Assembly: GCA_003254885.1 (NCBI GenBank)
Contig: QANT01005250.1
Span: forward strand, 1-62,539
Direction: 5' to 3'
Source: Purshia tridentata
Taxonomy: Eukaryota > Streptophyta > Magnoliopsida > Rosales > Rosaceae
DNA: 62,539 nt
Part shown: one piece after another, positions 27,005 through 37,732 of the stretch
How the letters are laid out: each line of letters starts with the position of its first letter
Numbering within the stretch: position 1 is the first letter of the stretch
Notes under the pieces: generated by a model
What the model was told of the DNA's origin: nothing
Database searches by the model: none
Seen by the model: only the letters and a program-made list of their open reading frames with translations
Position numbers and translations under genes: made by a program

Positions 27005-28914
27005 TTATGTGAGATCTAGAATCGAAATGAGATTATCATCGATGATATATTTGTATTCGCGGTAGCTACCGAAATCATAATTAGCGATGACATCGAACCT
27101 TGCTCCGTTGATGAATGTCAACGTCGAGACGATTGGCCAAAATGGAAAGAAGCAATCCTGGTTGAATTATATTCCTTGACAAAAAGAAGAGTGTTTGGGC
27201 CTGTCGTCCCTACACCTCCCCATGTTAAACCTGTAGAATTTAAATGGGTATTTGTAACGAATCGTAATGAGAAAAACGAGATTGTGAGATACAAGGCTCG
27301 TCTAGTGGCGCAACGATTTTCTCAACGCCATGGGATTGATTACGAGGAGATGTATTCTCTCGTAATGAATGTCATAATATTCACTACCTTATCAGTTTGG
27401 TAGTTTCCGAAAAACTGAATATGCAGCTTATGGATGTGGTCACAGTTTATCTCTATGGGGATCCTGATACAGAGATATATATGAAAGTTCCTGAAGGACT
27501 TAAGATTCCCGATGCAAATAGTTCCAGACCACGGAACACGCTCTCCATTTGTTTGAGGTGTTTACTTTATGGATTGAAATAATCTGGACGAATGTGGTAT
27601 AACCGTCTAAGTGAATATTTGATCGGAAAGAGATATTTGAATAATGAACTGTGCCCATGCGTGTTTATTAGGAAAACAAGTTCTGGATTTACTATTGCGG
27701 TTGTTTATGTCGATGACATAAATCTATTTGGTGCTCCTGAAGAGATCAATGAACCTATTAAGTACCTGAAGTCAGAATTCGATGAAAGATCTTTGGAGAA
27801 CGAATTTCTGTCTCGGCCTGGAGCTCGAGCACTGTGCAGATGAGATTTTGATCCATCAATCAAAATACATCCACAAGATGTTAAGGCGCTTTAATGAGGA
27901 TAAAGCGAAGCCTTCATGCACACCCATGATCGTCCGTAGTCTAGATCCTAAGAAGGATTCGTTTCGTCCCGCAGATGATAACGAAAAGGTATTAGCACCA
28001 GAAGTTCCATACCTAAGTGCACTAGGCTCATTATTGTACTTGGCTCAATGCACTAGACCAGACATCACATTCGCTGTGAACTTACTAGCTAGATATAGCT
28101 CTAACTGTGCAGATGGGATTTTGGTCCATCAATCGAAAAACATCCAGAAGATATCAAGGCGCTTTAATGAGGATAAAGCGAAGCCTTCATGCACACCCAT
28201 GATCGTCTGTAGTCTAGGTCCCAAGAAGGATCTGTTTCATCTCGCAGATGATAACGAAGAGGTATTAGCACCAGAAGTTCCATACCTAAGTGCAATAGGC
28301 TCATTATTGTACTTGGCTCAATGCACTAGACCAGACATCACATTCGCTGTGAACTTGCTAGCTAGATATAGCTCTGCGCCAACACGCCGCCACTGGAATG
28401 GCATAAAAGACATTTTCCGCTACATTAGAAGTATGACGGATATGGGTTTATTCTATCCCTATGTATCTTGGAATGGGTCAAACCCCCTTTTGGCCCTCAG
28501 AATGATGCATGCCTTGTTGGATTTTCTGACAGGGGTTATTTATCAGACTTGCACAAGGCACGTTCCCAAATTGGTTATGTCTTTACCATTGGGAATATAG
28601 CAATATCTTGGAGGTCTACGAATCAGACCCTTGTTGCTACCTCTTCGAATCATGCTGAGATTCTAGCTCTTCACGAGACTGTTCATAAATGTATATGGCT
28701 TGAAGCCGTTACCAAGCATGTTCGAAGTACACGTGGGCTGTATTCCACCACTGATGAACCAATCATTATCTCAGAAGATAATGCCGCTTGCATCGAGCAG
28801 ATGAAGACGAGTTTCATCAAAGGAGACAACACCAAGCATATTGCACCGAAGTTCTTCTTCAACCATCAGCAACAAGAGCATCAGAAGATTGGAGTCAACC
28901 AAATCCGATCTTAA
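27005..28914 (+). pseudogene. copia reverse transcriptase and RNase H remnants
   Basis: RVT_2-type sequence starts near 27005. EFKWVFVTNRNEKNEIVRYK and LVAQRFSQRHGIDYEEMY are followed by a frameshift at about 27400. The catalytic YVDD is at 27706-27717. A stop breaks YGLK near 27582. A 273-bp segment after YVDD is duplicated in frame. RNase H motifs (ISWRSTNQTLVATSSNHAEI, EDNAACIEQM, KGDNTKHIAPKFFF) run to the stop at 28914. Confidence 0.85.
27831..28376 (+). repeat. 273-bp in-frame tandem duplication in RT
   Basis: Units 27831-28103 and 28104-28376, period exactly 273 bp (91 codons). Each codes for a stretch beginning CADxILxHQSK and ending VNLLARYSS. The copies differ at about two dozen positions, so this is not a sequencing stutter. 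Confidence 0.9.
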
Positions 28915-28950
28915 GAAAATCCTGCAGATCTTCTTCACCAAGTCACTACG

Positions 28951-29264
28951 AAAGCCCACATTCTTGAAACATGTTTAAGGTATTGGCTTGCGTAGATTGT
29001 TTGATTTACATAGTATATAGTCTTCAGGGGGAGTCGATATCAAGGGGAGTATCCTGAGACATACTCATTTGACCATCGTGTACTCTTTTGTCCTTCGTCC
29101 AGGACACTGCCGAAGTCCACATTCTTGAAACATGTTCGAAGTATTGGCTTGCGTAGATTGTCTGATTTACATAGTATATAGTCTTTAGGGGGAGTCGGTA
29201 TCAGGGGGAGTATCCTGAGGCATACTCACTTGACCATCGTGTACTCTTTTGTCCTTCGTCCAGA
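28951..29264 (+). repeat. 161-bp tandem duplication downstream of RNase H
   Basis: The phrase ttcttgaaacatgtt recurs 161 bp apart (28961 and 29122), with the shared sequence continuing through agggggagtc and gtccttcgtccag. Both units contain polypurine-like GGGGGAG. Three further copies of a 'cc(c/a)a(c/t)(t/a)ggg(t)ttt...ggcaaggtttt' phrase follow to 29612. Confidence 0.8.
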
Positions 29265-29677
29265 GTTATTTTGTCCCACTGGGTTTTATTATCTGGCAAG
29301 GTTTTTAACGAGGCACATTTTGGCATGGTCACCCAACTCATATAGCATCCTGAAGATGCCTTAATTTGATATATATATGCATTTGCACATCTTTTCCCCT
29401 TCGACCTCGGGTTTGTCCCATTGGGTTTACCGGGCAAGGTTTTGGTGTTGCAACTCTAAATGCATTCCGCTCCTATTGATATACTATGGGATGATTTCAC
29501 CTATTTCTGAGTTCCTGATGCGAAAAGTCCACACTCACGCGCGTTGTACTCTTTTCTCCTTCGACCAGGGTTGTTTTTGTTCCCACAGGGTTTTTATTAC
29601 CTGGCAAGGTTTTGACGAGGCAACTTAGAAGCGCATAGCAAAGACAACACTAATGACATGGAATATCCAAGGGGGAG

Positions 29678-29852
29678 TGTTGTAAATACTTTTACTTGAG
29701 TGGCTATTCCTGTAAATAGTTGTAGGGGCTTATTTGTCATTTTACAAATAACTGTGTAAACCCTACCTATATGAGGAAACATATCTGATGAATAATAGAT
29801 AGACATATTATCTCTGCCTCCACAAAAACCCTAATACATATTTTTTACAACA
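29678..29852 (+). repeat. 3' LTR of the copia element
   Basis: 175 bp, TGTTGTAAATA...TTTTTTACAACA, preceded by the polypurine tract at about 29669-29677. Confidence 0.9.
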
Positions 29853-29930
29853 GGTACCATATTTATTGACTACTTCAGTGTTCATATATGTCCTGAAAAT
29901 ATACGTAGGATTTGGATATATCCTCTACTT

Positions 29931-29966
29931 AATCCACAAAAACCCTAATACATATATTTTACAACA
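29931..29966 (+). repeat. Orphan copy of the LTR 3' terminus
   Basis: 36 bp almost identical to the last 36 bp of the 3' LTR (ccacaaaaaccctaatac...ttttacaaca), 78 bp beyond it. It looks like the end of a second, otherwise lost LTR. Confidence 0.75.
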
Positions 29967-30679
29967 TAAACTTCAATTAAGATGGCTTCTTCTCAAAGAA
30001 ATTCTTAAACAAATTTCATTAGTTACCCAAACAATAAAATTTGTAATTCCTGTCATTTACTGAATTCTACATACATATATCCAAACAATAGAAAATGCAA
30101 TTGATGGAAATTTAAATGACGGAATTTTAAATTCCATCATTTATGAATTTCAGTGAAAATTAAAATTACTTCATCCAAACATACTGTAAGTATTTTAAAA
30201 TCGTGAATATTTCAAAAAAGGGTTTTTTTTTTTTTTTAAAGTCAAGTTAAAAATTAAGTAAGGCTGATAACGCAGCTTATGCGCTACAATTCGTTTCATG
30301 CCCGGTCTATTTTAATGAAACGCGTGCCACACGTAATCCACTGAGCGTTCGGTACTATTTATCAAGTACTCGACAATTACCACTGTACAACAATGACTAT
30401 TTAAAATTATATAAAAATAATACTTACATATATACTATTTCAAAAACTAATAAAACTAACATAAAACAACTTATAGAGGCATTATAATGTAAAAATGACT
30501 TATACTAATTGTCACTGTCATACATAATGTGTATATATATATAATATGGATTTATTGGTCAAAAAGTAAACTTCTTTGTCATTACAACCTTTTAAGGGAA
30601 TTCGTTTATTATTAAAGACTGTAAAATGAATTTTAAAATAATTTACTGTTAAAAAATAGTAACACAAGCATTAAGAAAA
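29967..30679. other. AT-rich spacer
   Basis: No gene or clear element boundary seen. It includes a short fold-back of ggaattttaaattcc type near 30121-30138 and a poly-T run near 30222. Confidence 0.4.
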
Positions 30680-31199
30680 GGCCAAATTACTATTTTAGTC
30701 CCCGTACTTTAACAAAGATTTTACTTTGGTCTAGTACTTTCAATTTTAAAAATTTCAGTCTCGTACTTTCATCACATTTGCAATTAGGTCCAATGTATTA
30801 ACTCGTTTAATTTTTTAGCCATAATATAATATGACAACATATATGAATGGATATTTTAGACATTTTATGATTAATACGGTTCAAAAAAATAATTTTAAAT
30901 TAAAAAAAATATAATTAAGAAAGAAAGTAAATAAAAATTATAAATAATTAAGAAAAAAAGACATATGTCCAAATGTGATTGGACAAAGTCACCCAATTAA
31001 TAAGTTCTACTCATACGTTATTTAAAATGTCCAAAATATTAATATTTCATCATATTTCACCAACAATTTAAATATAATTAATGATTTGGACCCAATTGCA
31101 AACGTAATGAAAGTACGGGACTAAAATTTTTAAAATTAAAAGAACGGGACCAAAATAAAATCTTTGTTAAAGTACAGGGACTAAAAATGTAATTTAGCC
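30680..31199. mobile_element. MULE-like non-autonomous element with long TIRs
   Basis: 520 bp. Left end GGCCAAATTAC...TTTTAGTCCCCGTACTTT is an inverted repeat of the right end (read on minus: GGCTAAATTACATTTTTAGT). The inverted repeat extends about 100 bp at each side. Flanking 9-mers ttaagaaaa (30671-30679) and gaaagaaaa (31200-31208) agree at 7 of 9, consistent with a decayed 9-bp Mutator-type duplication. No transposase. Confidence 0.65.
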
Positions 31200-31243
31200 G
31201 AAAGAAAAAGGCCTAAGGGCTTCAGGCCAGACATATATATATA

Positions 31244-31620
31244 GGTCCCTTCTAATGTAGGATCCCACATTTATGCTTATTTGTGGGATCCTTCATGGGC
31301 CCACTCCACATTGCATTTCGATAATTGGAACCGTCTACTGTTTTGGTCTCCATTAAAGAATCGTGCTTGCAAAAAATTAGATTAATCGGAAACCAATTAA
31401 TCGTTGATTAAAATATCACAATTTCAAGTGTTTATCGAAATATTTTATTCGTCTATTTTTTGTTTTTATTATCAAAGTTTGATAGCTTGATGGTTTTCGA
31501 TTTGTTTAATTTTTTGCAAAGATGATCTTTAAATATAGACTTAAAAAATAGACGGTTCAGATCGTTTAAATACTACATAGTTTGGGCTTTCATAATGGAT
31601 CCCATAAATATGAGATACAA
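31244..31620. mobile_element. Fold-back MITE A of a (TA)n-flanked family
   Basis: About 377 bp, largely palindromic, with terminal GTGGGATCC-type sequence near the left and GGATCCCATA near the right end. (TA)n lies on both sides (31233-31242 and 31620-31634). It shares internal phrases (aaccgtcta, tagacggttca) with the five elements to its right. Confidence 0.75.
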
Positions 31621-31633
31621 TATATATATATAT

Positions 31634-32038
31634 GTACAAGAATTCTCCATTATAGGATCCTACAAATAAAATTATTTGTAGGATACCTTATAGAGCCCAC
31701 TCTCATAGTTTTTCAACAATCCAAACCGTCTATTTTTTAGATCTCTATTCATATATTATCTTTGCAAAAAATTAGCCAAATCGGAAATCATTTGCCTATC
31801 TAACTTTGATTAAACAAATAGACGAACCAAAATTTTCGATCAAATTGTCCATTTGTTTGATCAAAGTTAAATAGGCAAATGATTTCCAATTTGGTTAATT
31901 TTTTTTTGCAAGGATATTCTATGAATAGGCATCTAAAAAATAGACGGTTTATATTGTTGAAAAACTATATGGTAGTAGTCCCTATGAGGTATCCTACATT
32001 TAGTGTTAAATATAGGATCCTACATTAGAGAATTCCTG
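31634..32038. mobile_element. Fold-back MITE B, complete hairpin
   Basis: About 405 bp. The ends are near-perfect inverted repeats: left tacaagaattctcc...taggatccta against right read on minus tacaggaattctct...taggatccta. The interior is also palindromic (tctaactttgattaaacaaa against tttgatcaaagttaaatagg). It is flanked by (TA)n at the left and tatgtgtgtgtgtatata at the right. Confidence 0.8.
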
Positions 32039-32063
32039 TATATGTGTGTGTGTATATATATAT

Positions 32064-32447
32064 AGACACCTTCCAGTGTGGGATCCCATATTTAAGCCTA
32101 AATGTGGGATCCCTCATGAGCCCACTACACATTATATTTCAATAACCGGAACCGTCTACATTTTTGGTCTCCATTGAAAGATCGTGCTTGCAAATAATTA
32201 GATTAATCGGAGACTATTTGACCGTTGATTAATTGATCACAATTTCTAGTGTTTATCGAAATATTTTGTTCATCTATTTATTTGATCAAAGTTCGATAGT
32301 TTAATGGTTTCCAATTTGCTTAATTTTTTGCAAAGATGATCTTTAAATGTAGACCTAGAAAATAGACAATTCAGTTCGTTTAAATACCCTATGGAATGGG
32401 TCTCAATGAAGAATCCCATAAATATGGGATCCCACATTTGAAGGGGC
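32064..32447. mobile_element. Fold-back MITE C
   Basis: About 384 bp, closest to element A. The left end ccttccagtgtgggatcccat pairs with the right end tgggatcccacatttgaagg. A (TA)n tract of about 20 bp follows at 32448-32468. Confidence 0.75.
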
Positions 32448-32549
32448 ATATATATATATATATATATTAGGAAAAAGGGATCGAACTTGGGTGCTGAGTA
32501 ATTCTATGACCCTCCCTTCTAACTAGACTATCTAATAACTGTCAGACAT

Positions 32550-32953
32550 ATATATAGAGCAAGGCTCCATTGTGAGATTTTCACAAACTTCTAATTTGTG
32601 AGATCCCCCTTGTGGGGCCAACACTAGTTGTTTTTTATTGATCTGAACCGTTCATTTTCTATATTTATTGATTGATCATCTTTGCAAATAATTAGCCAAA
32701 TCGGAAATTATTTGCTTATCTAAATTTGATTAAACAAATGGACGAATCAAATATTTTGGAGAAAATCGTTCATTTATTTGATCAAAGTTAGATAGGCAAA
32801 TAGTTTTCGACTTGACTAAACTTTTGCAAGGATGATCAATCAATGAAGATGTAATAAATGAGCGGTTCGGATCGATACAAAACGACTCATGTGGGCCCCA
32901 TAAGGGAATCCCACAAATTAGAAGTTTGTAGGTAGCTCACAATAGAGCCTTAC
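32550..32953. mobile_element. Fold-back MITE D
   Basis: About 404 bp. The left end gcaaggctccattgtgag pairs with the right end ctcacaatagagccttac. Its centre matches element B (Tttgatcaaagttagatagg). (TA)n at both sides. Confidence 0.75.
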
Positions 32954-32970
32954 TATATATATATATATAT

Positions 32971-33365
32971 TCAATCTCCTTTAAGTGTGAGATCCTATAA
33001 ATAATTTTATTTTTGGGATACCTCATAAGGCTCACTCCATATAGTATTTCAACGATCCGAACCGTCTATTCTTTAGGTCTCTATTCAAAAATCATTCTTA
33101 CAAAAAATTAGTCAAATCGAAAACCATTTGTCTATCTAACTTTGATAAAAAAAAATATACAAACTAAATATTTTTGACAAAACTATCTATTTTGTTTGAT
33201 TAAATTTAAATAAGCAAATAATTTTTTAATTAGCTAATTTTTTGCGAGAATGATTTATTAATAGAGACTTAAAAAATAAACGGTTCATATTGTTGAAAAA
33301 TTACATGAAGTGGGTCCATTCTCTTCATTCTACAAATAAATTAAAATGTGGGATCCCACGGACCA
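32971..33365. mobile_element. Fold-back MITE E, more degenerate
   Basis: About 395 bp, related to element B through catcccaaccg-type ends and the centre ctatctaactttgat. A (TA)n run precedes it; tatatacatacata follows. Confidence 0.65.
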
Positions 33366-33379
33366 ATATATACATACAT

Positions 33380-33665
33380 AAATAACTTGATTTGTAGGAT
33401 CCCTCATAGAGTCTACTCCATGTAATATTTCAACGATCCAAACCGTCTATTCTTAGACAAACTGAATATTTTTTATAAAACTGTCTATTTGTTCGATTAA
33501 AATTAGATAGACAAATGGTTTCTGATTTGGTTGATTTTTTACAATGATAATTTATGAATAGAGACCTAAAAAATAGACGATTCAGATTATTGAAAAACTA
33601 TATGGAGTGGACCCATCCACCCCATTCTACAAATACTTAAATGTGAGTTCTCACACTTGAAAATA
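33380..33665. mobile_element. Fold-back MITE F, internally deleted
   Basis: About 286 bp. It keeps both ends of the family (ttgtaggatccctcatag at left, acccatccaccccattcta near the right) but has lost about 100 bp of the left arm between accgtctattcttag and acaaactgaatat. A (TA)n tract follows. Confidence 0.65.
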
Positions 33666-34974
33666 TATATATATTACATATATTATTCAACGTAGGACTA
33701 GAGTCGGTACGGTTACCGAACTGCCAACCTTATATGTACCGTTTACCAACCAACACCCGATCGGAATAGCCATAGAATTACCGCCTCCGATAAGGTCCGG
33801 ATACCGAAAGTTGGTACGACCGACAAAAACAATCGAACCGGTTCAAAATGAGCATGTTCCAAACCAACTAATGGGCCACTTTTGATCTAAATTTTGGAAA
33901 TTTTTAACCAATGTTATGGGTTTAAAACCACAAAAGCTCATACACCAGCCACTAATACATGCTTCTGATTTGAGGATCCACTCAGCTTACATATAATAGA
34001 GAAAAGGCTGATGACTTCCGCTTCTTTCCGACGTGGGATTTTAACAAGACAACTCGAGCGCCTTTCAGTCTTTCACTCTCTCTCCCTCTCTCCCACCGTC
34101 GCTCTCCCTCTCTTCATCGCTCTCTCGCCCACTGCCCAGTCCTCGTTGTCTATGGAGGAGCCACCCAACAACTAAATTAGGTAATTTTGGATCTAAAAAT
34201 CCCAACTTGATGGTTGAGTTCTACAGCAAAGTTAATAAGAGCCTTTAACCCAAGTAACTAAATTAACCCAAATAATTATGGGCCTGTAATATATTAACAT
34301 TAGCGTATATTATATATGGGTGGTGCCCATTCAAGAGCATTAGCAGGGAGTCCTTCAATGCAAAAGATGATAACCCAAGACAAAAGGTTTTTATCAAATT
34401 CAATAGCTAGCTTGCCAGATTCTAATGGAGGTGAGGGCGATCTGAGGCCTTATCACATATGGGCAATCTGGGTTGCTTCACAGAGTCGATGAAACAGAGA
34501 TCAAACACAGGGGCTAATAAGTTATGCTTTGAAATTTTCCGTGTGAGTTTGGTGTGCGAGTGGCTATGGAAGAGGAGCTGGTGAAGAAGAGAAGAGGAGG
34601 TGTCGGTTGGATCGGTATACCGACGGTATCCAGTATTCCATACCGCGGTCGCCACCATCAGCTGCGGTTCGATGAGCTAATTACCGACACCGTCGGTATG
34701 GTTTTGTTGGAATCGATTGGAGGAGCTTTGGTACAGGCGGTTAATTTCCAGTTTGGTCAAGCAAATTATAATGTGTTTCTATGTGAGATGTTGATGTTGT
34801 TGATTATTCCTTGGAATGGAAACATCCAAAAAACAAAATTGAACAAGAATATAAACTGAAGTAAACTGTTAAAGTAATTCTAAAAGAAAGAGGGTACCTA
34901 AGCATTTTATGAAAACAAAAATAAAATTCAAGTCATTCTGTGTGATCATTTTATTTACACAGTCATCAATCTCC
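33666..34974. other. Repeat-like region without a supported gene
   Basis: Two blocks rich in ggta(c/t)cgg/ccgac motifs (about 33690-33850 and 34600-34700) look like parts of an unidentified degenerate transposon. A CT-rich tract lies at about 34070-34120. The open frames here, including 34554-34859, have no recognisable domain. Confidence 0.4.
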
Positions 34975-35432
34975 AAACAAAAGCAGAGAAGAGGGATCAT
35001 TCAGAATTTTTTTTAAAAAAAAGTAGTTAAAAAAGGAAAACACTAATTAACTATTAATCAATTACTTGATTTTCTTATGTTTTCCTTTCCCCGTAACACA
35101 CTGCTTAACAAGTTGCTTTAGTCCTCCCATCTTCTTCTTATTATGACTCTTCTCCTGAATCACCACTTTCTCATGAGTTTTTATCTCCTGCTCCCTCTTC
35201 CTAAAACAAAAGCAGAGAAGAGGGATCATTCAGAATTTAAAAAAAAAAAAGTAGTTAAAAAAGGAAAAACACTAATTAACTATTAATCAATTACTTGATT
35301 TTCTTATGTTTTCCTTTTCCCGTAACACACTGCTTAACAAGTTGCTTTAGTCCTCCCATCTTCTTCTTATTGTGACTCTTCTCCTGAATCACCACCTTCT
35401 CATGAGTTTTTATCTCCTGCTCCCTCTTCCTC
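34975..35432. repeat. 229-bp tandem duplication of a gene 3' end
   Basis: Unit 1 is 34975-35203 and unit 2 is 35204-35432; they are about 95% alike. Unit 2 is the real 3' end of the coiled-coil gene at 35291-35797. Unit 1 repeats its last ~46 codons, stop codon and 3'UTR. Confidence 0.9.
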
Positions 35433-35797
35433 TCTGCAGCCTCCAACTCCTCCTCCAACTGCAAACACAGCTTCAGCACCCTACCCTCCACGTGGTCGAG
35501 CCTCTCAATCAGAGTCCCCTTCGCGTCCGTCTCCATCATCACGTCCTCGATCGGACGGCAGTGCTTCTCCATGCTCTTCGGGGATATCACATCCAGAGAC
35601 GACACGTGTCCGTCGCTATTGAGGGTCCCACTGGACGCCGTTGAAGACGCACAAGAGGTCTTGGGCGAGGACGTTGACATTGATGATCTTTTGATGTCAT
35701 TAATATTATTGCAGCCTCTGATTTCCTCCAACTGCCTCAGCATGTTGTCCAGGCGGTCCAATCTAGAGATGATCGGTTCAGCTGTGGTTCTAGCCAT
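35291..35797 (-). CDS. Uncharacterised plant coiled-coil protein
   Basis: Single exon, 168 aa from the ATG at 35797 (MARTTAEPIISRLDRLDNML). Another in-frame ATG lies 6 bp upstream and more further up, but MARTTAEP is the natural start by composition. The N terminus has a short heptad-like segment (RLDRLDNMLRQLEEIRG), then a Ser/Thr-rich linker, a middle block (SPKSMEKHCRPIEDVMMETD) and a second coiled coil (LIERLDHVEGRVLKLCLQLE). It ends in a very basic Lys-rich tail. I recognise this layout from unnamed plant proteins but know no function. No signal peptide or membrane segment. The 3' end is duplicated next door. Confidence 0.75.
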   Translation of the reverse strand: MARTTAEPIISRLDRLDNMLRQLEEIRGCNNINDIKRSSMSTSSPKTSCASSTASSGTLNSDGHVSSLDVISPKSMEKHCRPIEDVMMETDAKGTLIERLDHVEGRVLKLCLQLEEELEAAERKREQEIKTHEKVVIQEKSHNKKKMGGLKQLVKQCVTGKGKHKKIK

Positions 35798-36335
35798 TGC
35801 CATTGCCACCATTACTTTCCCGGGAAACAAACACTTCCTTCCTTTTCTCTCTTATGGTCCCTTTTTTTCTGAGCTTCTTGTGAGCTTTGCGAACTTTGGA
35901 TGGACTCAAGAGAGTGCAGAGGTTTTGCTTATAATGAAATTGAATACCGTACACGTGGCAGAAAGTGGATAGGTGGGACTGAGAGTTTGGTACACGCGTC
36001 GAGATGTGGGGGTTTTGTGTGGTAAGGGTTGAATGATAATGATTTGGGTTGGGGACACGTGGTGCATGCAAGGGAGCTGGATGGGCCACGTGGGGTGATC
36101 ACGTGATGATACGTCGTTCCTTGGGCTCGACTGCTGTCAGAGAATTGGGATCATGGATAGATATTGGATAGGGATGTCATCAGAGGATATCCGCCTTTGT
36201 TTCTGGAAGATTACGTGTCTCGCGTTGTACTCCACTTATAAATAAACACGTGGCCCACTACTGAGGACAAGACTTTGGTTAATTTTTTGTGCCTTCACAC
36301 TTTTAGCTCTCCTCCGCTATTCTTTCTTCGGATAA
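35798..36335. other. Promoter side of the coiled-coil gene
   Basis: Non-coding; contains several CACGTG-type G-box cores (near 35951, 36056, 36089, 36101 and 36247), the kind of sites bound by bZIP/bHLH factors. Regulation by light or ABA is only inferred. Confidence 0.5.
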
Positions 36336-36344
36336 TTAAAAGTA

Positions 36345-37247
36345 GGGTTAATTATGGTTTGTGTTTTACACGAAAAATAAATTTGGTCTTTATGGTTTTA
36401 AAATTCTAATTTTGATCTTTGGGTTTTCGTTCATTAACAATTTTGGTCCTTCAGTAGTATTTTGCAAATTACATGTATTTATCTATATATATAAAGCCAG
36501 AAGGAAAGTAAAAAGGTTAAATTTATGAATTTCAAAAATACCCCACTTAAAAAATAGGTATTCATAATATTATTTATTAGTAAAAGACAAAAATGTAAAA
36601 TAGGATAATTAAAATTAAAAAAATACAAAAAAATAGTATTACACTCTTATTTTTAGCAACCCACTTCCACACCACTATTATTTTAAGACAAATAAATTAT
36701 TAAAATTTTTAATTAAATATTTAGAAAAGTCAATTGACACGCGCAGCACTCGTGGCAAGAGACTAGTATATATAATGGGAGAATGAAGAGGAAGGTTAAA
36801 CATTCAAAAATCCAACATTGCCTTTGTTAATTAAAAGATTAAAATCAAACAACTTAATATTTTGAGAGTAAAAAAAAGTAAAATAGAATAATTAGAATTG
36901 AAAAATAAAATGAAATAAAAAATCACACCTCTCCTTATTTTTAGCAACTCGTTTACCCCCACTAATTCTTTTGTAGGAAGAATAATTTCTTTTTAAAAAA
37001 ATTCTATTTAAAAAAGGTCAAAATAACATATATAAATATTCAATGATGAAAATTGCAAATGGACAAAAACCCAAGGATCAAAATTAGAAATGGACAAAAA
37101 CACAAGGACCAAAACTGGAATTTTGAAACCACGATGACCAAATTTGTTTTTGGAGTAAAACCCAAGGACTAAAATCAGAATTTTGAAACCACAAGGACCA
37201 AATTTGTTTTTGGAGTAAAACACAGGGACTAAAAACGTATTTAACCC
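36345..37247. mobile_element. MULE-like non-autonomous element with perfect 9-bp TSD
   Basis: 903 bp, beginning GGGTTAAT and ending TATTTAACCC. Identical 9-mers TTAAAAGTA sit at 36336-36344 and 37248-37256. The two ~100-bp ends are inverted repeats (left: tttacacgaaaaataaatttg; right on minus: ttttactccaaaaacaaattt). The right arm carries a 60-bp tandem duplication (about 37112-37169 and 37172-37229). A 9-bp duplication and long TIRs are the signature of the Mutator superfamily. No transposase inside. Confidence 0.82.
36482..36766 (+). mobile_element. Helitron-like insert nested in the MULE-like element
   Basis: 285 bp. It starts TCTATATATATAAAGCC between A and T and ends with a small GC hairpin (gcagcactcgtggc) followed by ...GACTAG, next to T. 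5'-TC, 3' hairpin + CTAG and A/T insertion are Helitron hallmarks. Related sequence continues to about 36960 (second tataatgggagaatgaag segment), perhaps a second copy in tandem. Confidence 0.6.
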
Positions 37248-37732
37248 TTAAAAGTATGTCTAATATTAGAGAATCATTTGAACTAAACTACATAGAAATC
37301 TAATTTTTAGGCGAAGATATAAAAAAAAATGACAAATACAACTTCAACTATTCCCCAAAATCTCTCAAAATTTTTCCAAATCAAGTTGCATGAATGTGAG
37401 CTCCTAAACTCTTTTCAAACATCTAGCGGTTAAATTTTATATGATTTGCATAAATTTCACAATTTTAGCATTAGAGAGCCCAATTTAACTCTCTCAAAAA
37501 TTTATTCTTCTGAAAGAAATAAAAAATAAAAAAACTGGAGTGGCTTTTACGAAAGAAAAAAGCAACGTGTACAGAATTCATGCAAAACAATTGAGCAACT
37601 CTCACATCTCAATCGCATTTTAGTTGGACAAAGATCATAAAGAGAGAGTAACAAAATGACCAAAAATCATACTTCCGATCTAGATATATATATATAGAAG
37701 GAGCAAAATTCTAATTCACATATCTTTTTTAA

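Larger units (their letters stand above)
22538..29852 (+). mobile_element. Decayed Ty1/copia LTR retrotransposon, about 7.3 kb
   Basis: Bounded by two related LTRs that start TGTTGTAAATA and end TTTTACAACA. Order inside is gag with a CCHC knuckle, protease, GAG-pre-integrase/integrase, reverse transcriptase, RNase H, which is the copia order. A purine-rich tract (aagggggag) abuts the 3' LTR. Stops, frameshifts and missing segments occur throughout, so it cannot encode its own proteins. The sequence after the 5' LTR (gttatcagcacg) is a plausible but non-standard primer site. Five-base flanks do not match (aaagt against ggtac), so no target duplication is preserved. The LTRs differ at many sites, which points to an old insertion. 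Confidence 0.92.

Noticed and set aside
34554..34859. 101-codon plus-strand frame
   Set aside because: No recognisable family; part of a degenerate ggtaccg-rich repeat region.
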